This document shows, piece after piece, positions 54,954-64,000 of a stretch of 64,000 bases of DNA. Below the pieces are notes generated by a model. The model saw only the letters and a program-made list of their open reading frames with translations, made no database searches and had not been told where the DNA came from. The stretch's first letter is position 1. Each line of letters opens with the position of its first letter. Both the position numbers and the translations under genes were made by a program. Source of the DNA: Boswellia sacra (lineage: Eukaryota; Streptophyta; Magnoliopsida; Sapindales; Burseraceae); assembly GCA_013180625.2 (NCBI GenBank), contig SNVD02004565.1, positions 1,302,001-1,366,000 on the forward strand, in the 5' to 3' direction.

Positions 54954-56531
54954 TTAGTTTAAGGAAGCAAAGCACATACTAGGAGGCTGAGTGACGACAT
55001 ATGCAGCCCCGCCAAAAAAACAAGAGCCACCCGCGCGCCCCTTCTTCTGATAATAACTGTTGAATGCGAACGACGCATGGGCCTCCAACGTGTTAGGATC
55101 ATAACACGTGGCACCCGGCTGGATCGGACGGCAGTCAGCTCCTCCTTCACCACAGGCATAATCCAAACCCGCCTGCAGTCTCTCCTTCCCCGCATCACCA
55201 TTGGCCACGCACCACGTGTTCCCCGACATGCTCTTCGAAACCCCACCTCCACCGTTGATCGGCGGCGCCGTCGACGGCGACCTGTTGTTATCGCGGTAAT
55301 TCTTCAAACCCTCCACAGTAAAAGGGATGTCATAAACCTTTTTCTCGTCGGGGTAAAAAAGCCCGTAATTTCTCTCCGATGTGGGTCCGAACTTCTTGTT
55401 CTCGTTAAAGAGAGCGAAGAGGTAAACGGTCAGATCCGCCTTTGGCCTCAAAGGGGTCCCACCACCGGTCAGGATTCTTTTGACAAGATTACCGTTATAC
55501 GCGGCGGCGTTTTCGACACTCGCACCCAACTCATTCTCGTCTCCCTTCGAGGGCCAACCCGTTTCGGTCACCACCATTCTGATATCATCATACTTGAGAG
55601 CAGACATGGCAGCGAAAACGGCGTCGATTTGGGCGTCAAAGAGGCTGAAGTAACGTAACCCATTGCCGGCATCCACAACCCCAGGGTTCTCCCTGAACAA
55701 TGCGTAGTCTAGAGGGATGACGTCAGAGTTTGACTCGTAAGCGAAGAAGGGGTACGCATTGACCATGAGATACGACCCGGTTTCGCGAAGGAAATCAAAC
55801 ATGGGTTTAAAAACAGGTTCTATGAGTTCGGTTCGGAAGGATCCGGCAGAAGATGGGTAAGAGGATTGCAAAGCGCTCAAAGCTATAGGTGAAGAGACCT
55901 TGATAGAAGAGTGGAGGTTGAACTTGACTAGAGCTTGATGGATATTCTTCATTGCGGGTATGAGATACCGGGTTGTGTTGTGTGGATCCACGAAAACTTC
56001 GTTTCCTACCGCAATGGCTTCGATTTGGGTGTCTGGGTAGTAAGCAGCGACATTTTTCTGAACCCACGCGTAGGCAAAAGAGGGACGGTTGGAAGCAACG
56101 AGAAGCTCGTTGGGTAAGTCGACCGTTACCTTGATACCGGACCCGGACAGAGCTTTGAGAACAGCCGGATCGGTGTCAAATACTTTGACCCGTTCAATGC
56201 CTTGCGACCTGAGAAGTGCCACCACTTTTGAAGCTGACGGCAAGTTGTTCGCTATACGACCGTAGTTTACTCCTATGGAACCCGCATCTGCAGTAATAAA
56301 AGATAAATAAATATCTTTTTAACCATAAAAATAAAGATAGACACCAGCGCTTAACCAAAAAGAAAAAAGAAAAAGAAAATACATATAGCGGGCATGTTTG
56401 TTTCTCGGGAAAATGCTGCACAGTGTGGTTTCTTATTAAGCGTAATGAATGTGGTTTTCTTTGTCCTTACCTGCGAAAATGAAAATGCAGAGAAGTAAGC
56501 AAAGGCAAGCGAGGAAGAGACGCGCCATCAT
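54954..56531 (-). CDS. Glucan endo-1,3-beta-glucosidase, GH17 with X8 (CBM43) domain
   Basis: Hydrolyses beta-1,3-glucan (callose) in the cell wall or at plasmodesmata, by family knowledge. Two exons, 56471-56531 and 54954-56287, give 464 residues. Exon 1 encodes just a hydrophobic signal peptide (starts MMARLFLACLC), a usual arrangement in this family. The GH17 domain runs from about residue 24 to 350: SIGVNYGRIANNLP at the start, proton donor E117 in AVGNEVF, nucleophile E263 in VVTETGWPSKG. A glycine/serine linker leads to an X8 domain at about 378-463 (TWCVANGDAG, CYDPNTLEAHASFAFN) with its cysteines. The protein stops five residues after the last cysteine, with no hydrophobic tail, so no GPI anchor is expected. 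I chose the first of two adjacent ATGs. Confidence 0.94.
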
Positions 56532-59500
56532 GCTCTGGCTCTTGGAGAGAAACAGAGCACAGAATGAAGAAGAGAGAAAGTGGAGGCAGAAAAGGAGCTT
56601 GGGAGTGTGAAGTAGGGAGCAAGTAGGCGCTTGAGATAAAAAAAGAAAGCGTAAGGGAAGCGATTGTAGATGTCGAGATGACGAAGACTGGACCCACGTG
56701 TCAGACAATGACAACCGTGAATGGTCGAGAGAGTGGCAGCAGCTTGCACGGACCACGATTATCCCCACTTAGGGTTTGGTTTGGTTTGCTTTGTAAATTA
56801 CCACAGTAACTCACGTGGGACCACTATTCACCTGGCCCCACAAACTCGACCGTTTAATTGTACTGCCCGGACTTCTTCATCTAATATAATAATAGCTTTA
56901 TTGTACTGCCAAAACTTCTTCGTCTAATACAATAATTGTGACAGCATGAGAAGGAGCATGAGTTCCGATGCAGTCTTGACGTTCGTTCTTTGACGCGTGT
57001 TATGCGATGAGCTGGAAGTCAAATAAGAGATGGATTGTAGCGTAGGTTCATTGACGATGATGGTGGTGTGGCGCAGTGTTTTGTAGTAATCGGAGATGAA
57101 TGTGAATAGGGGTTTAGGTGAAGTACTTGATTTTTGAACGTTTGGGGTGGGGACAGGACAGGAAGTGCGGTCATCAACGGGAATGGCAAAATAGAGTGAG
57201 TGGCTCGATAATTGATGTGATGCGCAGTTTTACACGAAAGTGTAAATCAAGTGGTAAATCATACTAGCTAACTCAATCACGTACGTATATACTGCATACT
57301 AATTATCTACAACTCATTTCCCAACATTGGATCGATTATACCCCAATTGGCGAAAGTGAGTTGTGGCTCAACTTTACATTTATTTTATTTTGGATAAAAA
57401 GTAAAAATTATACCAATAATACGAGAGTTAGAATACCGATATAATCTAAAGTCTATTATATAATAAATAAAATCTAACAGAAGATATAGCTTTCTTAGAA
57501 ATCAAATTTAATCCAAAATCTATAATATGATAGATAAAATTTAACAGAAGATAAATATAACTTTCTCGTTTAATAAATTTTTGTCATATATATTAACACA
57601 TCATGTAACTTTCTTATTGTATTTAAGTTATAAGTCTAGCGCTACTGAAATTATATATAATGAATATTGTTTTGTTATTTTTAACAAAATTAAGTTCTTT
57701 CATTACTGGTAAAACTTTACTTGGAGTGGATTTTTTTATTTTTGGCTTCTTATTCTCTTTGGAAATATATTAGGGTAACTCATAGTAAAGGTTTTTGTTA
57801 TAATATACATAGGAAAATTTATATTTTAATTTTCATTTGTTGGCTTTAAATTTAATTATTGTATGAGTTTTAAAATTATCCACTCATTAATTGTTTTAAT
57901 ATAACCTTGCATTTCATGTAAATTAGTATGAGTGTAAAAAATACTAGGAAATAAATTATTGGATAAGTAATAAGACTATATGATAAAATTAAACACAAAA
58001 AAAAAAAATCTGATACAACGTCACTTTATGGGTAGCTACTATTTTATTCATTAAAAATATATTTTATTTATTTTTAATTTTTATCTCTGTAAGAATTTTA
58101 AATCACATAATGTTGTATGGATTATAATATGTAATTTGTTTTTAACTAAAATGTCTTAATTACGTGAATCATAATACAAAAGAAACAATAATAAATTCTT
58201 AACCAAAAAAAAAAAAAAGAGTAGTAATATTTGCCCACTTTATTGAACTAAAGACGTCACGTTTTTAATTATCCATTTATGTCTACTCTTTCTCTTATAT
58301 CTATAATTGATATCAACTCATAAATATCTACGTACATTATTGTTCTATTCCTAATGGGAGTAGAATCTTATTTATTGTACAACGCTACTTTCATACTCTC
58401 TTTTACTTGCTTGTAAAACTCAACATGAACTATAAAAGGAGCCACAAATCCTAACAATAAAGTCCATACAATTTAGATATTTTAATTTTTTTAATGACTT
58501 GCAAATTAAGAGAAAAAATAAGTTTGTTCTATTATTTCGGAGGAAAAATACAACACATAAATAGAGATATAATAATCGATGAAGATGGGGTGCTTACTAA
58601 GTCTAAGTATTATATATATTTTCTAAATTAAAAATGGATTATTTATAGTGTAAATGTATTTAAGTGTGAGACATTTATAAATAAAATAAAATAAGATAAC
58701 ATAAAAACTATTAATTTTTTGTATAATATCGGTTTTTAAGTAATTTTAATTAATAATAAATTTGTAATTAAAAAAAAAGTATTAAAAATGAGGTTTCCTT
58801 AGCTCAATAGTGGGGGCAAAAAGTGTCACCCAACCAAAAAGGGGGGAAAAAATATCGAAGCCCATATACAGATGTAGCATATTATACGTAGCAAACAAGG
58901 ATTAGTGTTACCAATAGACCTTAAGGCCCATGGGCTTTCTTTGACTATCATGGAAATTCCAATGAGAAGAGAACAATTTTTATCATTAATTTGAACCCTC
59001 CCTGGACTTTTTCTAAACGATTTTATTTTAATTTTTTAATTAAAAATTAATGGAAAAGAAATTAATAGTAGTAGTGCACCTTTTTTTATAGGCGTAAATA
59101 ATAATATGATAATTTTTTTTAGGTATAAATAATTTATGTTTAACAAAATATTAGAATTAATTAATTATAAACCTTACCTTATTTAAATAGGGGATGAGTT
59201 GTTGAAGCGACAAAACAGGGGAAACCTGGAAGGGAGAAAGATTTATATAGGACAAACATACCGCATTACTATACCGCATTACTATATTGATTTGGTGTGT
59301 CTATTCAATGAGATACTAACATTTTATCATGAGTCGGTTGAAAAAATTAACGAAAAAAAGATGAGTCAACAGCCGTATCCAATTAAACAATAACAAACTA
59401 TCATGGGTGGTTGAATACCACATCACATCAACATAAGTATTTTACGAAAAAGAAGAGAATGGGTTGGAATTAGGTTAACGGCCAGCCCTCTAGTTTAATG

Positions 59501-59696
59501 TTTAATTTTTGTTACTTATGTCGTATTCTCATCAATGGGATAAAAGAATTTTTCTAGGTATTATTATAACCACGTCATAAATCGAATTCATGATCATGCC
59601 CATTATTAAAGAAATTAAATTAAAAATATAATATTATTAAAGAATGGAATACAGCTCTAACTTTTATATATCTATGTTAATTACTGACTGATTATA
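56532..59696. other. Intergenic AT-rich DNA
   Basis: About 3.2 kb without a supported gene. The first few hundred bases hold the glucanase promoter. A short direct repeat lies at 56860-56935 (tgtactgcc...acttcttc.tctaat), in two copies. Poly-A/T runs near 57995 and 58205. Frame 59199-59393 is not convincing. Confidence 0.55.
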
Positions 59697-62018
59697 CTAA
59701 GGTAAATATTTAAAAATGCTAGGATTATTGCTATCTCTTTCTAAAAATTCTCGACTGATCAAATCTTCAATCCGTCTCTTGATGGCTTTGATATCAGGCT
59801 TGAAGGTCTTACTTAACAGCTCAACACACTCTGATACCAGTTGTTGATGACCCAAAACTTTACGGCTTTTCATTATCCTCACAAGTGCCGCATCAATTTG
59901 ATGTTTTCTCTCGTGGTTCACAGCTTCAGTAGTCTTCTTCCTCTCATCAGCAGCATGTGGCAGAGGGATCTTGATCCTCCTCATTCTATCCGTGAACTTG
60001 GAGTTGAATTCAAACGAGTCCGTTTCAGAAATACTCTTTGTCTTGGGCTCTTTATTGAGAATTTTATGCCTGGCACAAGACAGGGAATGTAAAACCCTAA
60101 CGAGATCATCCCGTTTCAGGTTCAACTGAGTATGGATTTCCGAGAAAGTCAAAGTATCTGCATCGTTGAAAAGCAGGAGAGCAGCAGCTTGATACGTTGA
60201 AACAATCAGCTCTATAGTTTTCTGCTCAAATCTACCATTGATGTGGCAATTACCGAGCGAGTAGACCCATGTTAGTTTTCTACCATTTGTCGTTTTCTCG
60301 TAAAACTTCTTAAAGGCTTCCACGCCCTTGACCATCTCTGCTGGAAGGTTGAGATCAGACGAGTTGAAGCTTGGCCAACATCCGGTTGTGAGAATTTTAA
60401 CTGATAAATCGTAATTGGGTTTTTCACTTGGGTTACTGCCAAACCAATTCTCAAGTTTTCTCTGAGTGTCCTTTGCCAGGATTACATCATTCGACATGCT
60501 CTCCATCTTCGATGTGAAGCAGCCACCATAATGCTCCTTCAGCTTGGAAATAAAACTTCTATCATAAACGTTAATATCGTCCTTTGCACCACTATTCCTG
60601 TCTAAAAGTAGTCTCCGAGCGAGCTTTTTCCTGTGGAATTCACCGAAGAGATCTTTATCATGGAAGTGCACGAGTAGCTTAGCTACCTTCTCTAGTGTCT
60701 CCTCAACAGCAGTTTCAGTGTCACTATTCTTGATGAGATTGTCACAGAATGTGGCCAACAATTCTACAATAGAAGCTCCAGCAATGGCTTTGTTACAAAA
60801 TACTTCAAAACCGTCTTTCAGGGCCTTGTCAAACACTTTGTGGTCTAAAAACTTGAACTTGTCATGCAACTCTATTATTTTCTGGAAACAGATTTGCATC
60901 TGATTTTTATTTGCACTCTGGTCGTCAGCCCTTGTAGCTTCTCCTAGCTGTTGAACCAAATCTTTTCCTTCTTGAGTGATATGTTGTTGAAAAATATCAC
61001 CCATTGGCTTCAATAGTTTTCCTTCGAGTGGCTCACGGAACAGCCTCAACATCCTGGAAAGATCATCAACTTTTTCTCCTCTGAGCAAAGCACGGCATCC
61101 AGAGTGCTCATTCTCCAAAAGCTGCATATGATGAACTACCAAAAGCTCATGTTGTACTGTCTTCGTCAACTTCCGCTCGCTGCTCGGACGCAAATAATGA
61201 GACACCCTCTCCTTCTCTTTGTTCAAGCACTCCTCCGCTTTTTTCATGTAATCCGGACACGAATCCTCCGCAATCCAACTTGAAGCCTTCCGCGAATAGT
61301 ATGAACCAGTATCTTTTATCATGTGTTGTTCAAAATCTTCTTCGTAATAACAAAGAGGTCCTGATGCTTCTTTTCGCATTCCCATGTCCACAAAAATCTC
61401 CAAAACCTTCTTCAACAAGGATTTATCGATCACTTCTCCCTCACGTTCCTTATCAATCAAAATAATCACAGCGTCTCTTGCCTTAACATTCAACTCTTTG
61501 TAACACAGACCGTGGAAAACATCTATGTTAACTTCTTGAAGCGTAGGAACCAGGCGTCTGGCAATATAAAACCGTTCAAGATAGTAAAAGAATCGCCGGA
61601 ACCAACGAGCCACATAGTTGTAATTTTGCCATTGTTTCGCCAACTCTCTCAGCATCAACTCAATATCCCTCTTATTTTCTATTGCAGGCACCACAACTGA
61701 TGTAACGTAATCTTCAAGCCGCTCACGGTACCTCTCATACAACGAACGTGCATAATAATCTCCTCCCTTAGAGTCTTGATCATCAGCCCGATTACGCATA
61801 CACAGAACATTGTAGTTACTTGTATAATACTTCATATAATCCTCCGAGGAAATTCCTGATTCTGCCAAACCTCCTACAATTCCCTTCAGCCTATTATATG
61901 CTTTTTCAATGTCATCAAGACATTCTTCGAACTTCAATTCTAGCTCGAAATTCAATTCTAGTTGCCCCATTAATGCAAGCTTCAATTTCAGACTATACTT
62001 TAACTTGAAGGAGAACAA
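59697..62018 (-). CDS. Cullin-1-like protein, intronless
   Basis: Scaffold of SCF-type ubiquitin ligases: the N-terminal half binds SKP1/F-box adaptors and the C-terminal half binds RBX1. One uninterrupted frame of 773 residues that is alignable from end to end with plant CUL1. Recognisable blocks are [134 protein letters not shown]. The neddylation context [11 protein letters not shown] is intact; the lysine is 56 residues from the end, as in CUL1. Ends in YLP where CUL1 has YLA. Canonical CUL1 genes have many introns, so this looks like a retroposed copy. The start could be M1 (62018) or the internal M17 (61970); the first 20 residues differ from CUL1. Confidence 0.93.
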   Translation of the reverse strand: MFSFKLKYSLKLKLALMGQLELNFELELKFEECLDDIEKAYNRLKGIVGGLAESGISSEDYMKYYTSNYNVLCMRNRADDQDSKGGDYYARSLYERYRERLEDYVTSVVVPAIENKRDIELMLRELAKQWQNYNYVARWFRRFFYYLERFYIARRLVPTLQEVNIDVFHGLCYKELNVKARDAVIILIDKEREGEVIDKSLLKKVLEIFVDMGMRKEASGPLCYYEEDFEQHMIKDTGSYYSRKASSWIAEDSCPDYMKKAEECLNKEKERVSHYLRPSSERKLTKTVQHELLVVHHMQLLENEHSGCRALLRGEKVDDLSRMLRLFREPLEGKLLKPMGDIFQQHITQEGKDLVQQLGEATRADDQSANKNQMQICFQKIIELHDKFKFLDHKVFDKALKDGFEVFCNKAIAGASIVELLATFCDNLIKNSDTETAVEETLEKVAKLLVHFHDKDLFGEFHRKKLARRLLLDRNSGAKDDINVYDRSFISKLKEHYGGCFTSKMESMSNDVILAKDTQRKLENWFGSNPSEKPNYDLSVKILTTGCWPSFNSSDLNLPAEMVKGVEAFKKFYEKTTNGRKLTWVYSLGNCHINGRFEQKTIELIVSTYQAAALLLFNDADTLTFSEIHTQLNLKRDDLVRVLHSLSCARHKILNKEPKTKSISETDSFEFNSKFTDRMRRIKIPLPHAADERKKTTEAVNHERKHQIDAALVRIMKSRKVLGHQQLVSECVELLSKTFKPDIKAIKRRIEDLISREFLERDSNNPSIFKYLP

Positions 62019-64000
62019 GAAATTAAGAACGAGAACAATGAATAGCTAGTGAGGAAGGAGAGTGCAGTATTTATATGTATGGTACGTGAAAGAGCAATCA
62101 TTAAATAACTAGGATTAATATTCCTAATTTACTTCCGACTACAAAATTAACATCACAGTTTCTATTATTTTTTAAATTTAGTCTCGGACTCGGATTCCTT
62201 TCCTTTCCTTCAGAAACTCGATGTCATACCTCTACTCAACCAGGACAACTTAAGTTTATTTAACCAAAAAATAAAAATAAAAGATCATATCCCGAATAGA
62301 ATATTAATTTGTTTTTAAATGGGAAAATGAATTTTTTTAATTATTAAAAATTGAGGAGTTATTTACTCACAATTTTGCATAATTTTTTTTAGAAAATAAA
62401 TTATATTTTTACTAAACTGTGGTTGAATAAAATTAGTTAACAGATATTTAATTTTCCTTGAACTCTCTGTCATGAGTGCTACTTTCTTTCAACTTTAAAT
62501 TTTTATTTTAGAAACATACGCATTTCTATATCAAATTACCACACGCTTTTGACTCTCAGTCTTTGTATTAATCAAACTTTATTTATTACTAATTTGAATC
62601 TTTGATTAAACTAATCACAAAAAACGAAACTACTTTTTGATAAGAAATTCTATTTCCGTCCCTTAAAACCTCCATCAAATTAAATTAACTAATTTAGTTT
62701 TATTGATAAAAACATATAATCAGAAATAGGCAAAACAAACAAAAACATAAAACTAGCCACGATGCGTATATTGAGCCAAAGAAAATAATTAAAAAAAATC
62801 TTGATATTCAACTTTAGTTTTAATCATATAAAATGGAGATACAACTCATATCAATTATTGATTTTGATATCTTTGGTTTCTTATAGTGTTATTTTTGGAT
62901 TTTGACGGCTGTGTAAATTTAAATTACTTTTTAGTATTTAAGAACATATGTCTGAGAAATATGTAAAAAAGTACGTTTTAAGGATTCAAATAGCCTCATC
63001 AATGCTATGTTACACAAAAAATGCAAGGAAAATTTGTATTTTTTTAATTGTTTAATCCACTCATGAGTTGGGCACTCGTGACTGGGTAATGAGACTTGAT
63101 AATTTGGTCATTAACTTTCAAATGAGCTAGTTAACTCATGTATAATTTATTTGGAAGATTATTTTTATCTTTAAGAATGAAATTGATTAAACAATAAAAA
63201 AATTAACATGTTAAACATTTAAAAAAAAATCCCCTCAACCATTTTTTAATTATAACTTGTTTCACAATTAATTGATGGATCATTAATATACATGGTGCAT
63301 TGACGAAAGGAACCCTATGTCTTAATGTTATTTACTTGCTGATTTCTTTTGTTTTAAAGTTTGAATTCAACTTATTCACTGACTTCAAATCTTATCTAAA
63401 TGGAAAAAAACTAAAAAAAACTTAGCTTTGAATGGAAAAAGTTAAAAAATTTTAGTTTTATCTCAATACAAATATCTGAATCATTTATTACTTCTCTAAT
63501 TCTTTTAAATACGCTTATAAGATTCATATATGATTAATTTATACATAGTCTAATATTTTAATTTTTGAATATATTCTAACATTTTAATTTTAAAATATTA
63601 TTATTTATTTTTAATTTTACATTATGGTTCTTCACATATTTTTAAAATTATTTTATGATCATTTAGCTTATTTATATATCAAATTCTTTTAGAAAAAAAT
63701 AATTTCTTTACCTAATTATACACATTTAAATAAATTAAACTAATAATAAATTTTGGCAAGTAAATTAATATAAGTGAATAGGGATATATGTGTAAAACTT
63801 TAAGTTTTCAGACAGACATTGCAATTTAAATATTAAAATTAAACAACAAACAAATCATCCAGATTTTTATATCTAGATCTATTTAGATTTTAGTTTAATT
63901 CAAACTTATTCATATTTTAGAAAAAAAAAATCCTAAATCTTATCTTTGATAATTTTGAAATATCTGCATATGATAAGAAACTATAAACTAATCTAAAATA
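62019..64000. other. AT-rich intergenic DNA at the right edge
   Basis: No gene seen. The first ~100 bp should hold the leader and promoter of the cullin gene; a minus-strand TATA-like word (catataaatac) lies near 62070. A dispersed element occupies 63415-63930 (separate entry). Confidence 0.55.
63415..63930 (+). mobile_element. AT-rich dispersed element, second copy
   Basis: Aligns with the reverse complement of the unit-B-specific insertion at 22064-22635 across about 500 bp (words atctgaatcatttattacttct, tctaatattttaatttttgaa, acatttaaataaattaaa, ctatttagattttagtttaa). Presence at two unrelated sites marks it as a mobile, non-coding family. Ends not resolved. Confidence 0.6.

Noticed and set aside
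55077..55658. 193-residue plus-strand frame
   Set aside because: Antisense shadow of the glucanase exon; the arginine-rich, low-complexity composition reflects the GC-biased complementary strand.
58785..58820. Text resembling a tRNA 5' half (ttccttagctcaatag)
   Set aside because: No matching acceptor stem, anticodon arm or T-arm follows.

Overview
The window is nuclear DNA of a eudicot plant. Spliced genes have canonical GT-AG introns, the intergenic DNA is very AT-rich, and retrotransposon wrecks, SINE-like elements and MITEs are scattered throughout. The ACC oxidase proteins look most like Citrus (Rutaceae) to me, but that is recall and not a search result. No bacterial operon logic, CRISPR array, tRNA or rRNA gene was seen.

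The left part, 1-27846, is a tandem segmental duplication. Unit A (1 to about 11570, entering from the left edge) and unit B (11571 to about 27846) share the same order: a ~330 bp repeat ('X'), a decayed Ty1/copia element on the minus strand, non-coding DNA, a second X, and a complete four-exon ACC oxidase gene on the minus strand with its long 5' flank. ACC oxidase catalyses the last step of ethylene synthesis. Both copies (4224-5816 and 19877-21443) encode 320 residues with intact iron and ascorbate/2-oxoacid-site residues. Unit B is longer because it gained a probable solo LTR, two SINE insertions with clear target-site duplications and AT-rich insertions. Unit A gained its own MITEs and lost about 2.4 kb of copia. 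The middle of the two ACC oxidase genes is far more alike than their flanks, which suggests gene conversion.

The right part, 27847-64000, is single-copy gene space. It holds a C3HC4 RING-finger protein (29766-30305, minus), an 11-exon P-loop ATPase of unknown function (33319-38238, minus; the reconstructed CDS is 1740 bp and in frame throughout), an intronless armadillo-repeat protein (42155-43873, plus), an intronless ANTH/AP180 clathrin-assembly protein (47357-49273, minus), a two-exon GH17 beta-1,3-glucanase with an X8/CBM43 tail (54954-56531, minus) and an intronless cullin-1-like protein (59697-62018, minus). Between them lie non-autonomous DNA transposons, including a hAT-like element with an 8-bp target duplication and a Mutator-like element with a 9-bp target duplication.

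The genes do not form one pathway. The most informative story here is structural: recent duplication, decay and partial homogenisation of an ethylene-biosynthesis locus. I did not find a convincing previously undescribed molecular system. The nearest candidates are the uncharacterised P-loop ATPase and the intronless CUL1 paralogue.
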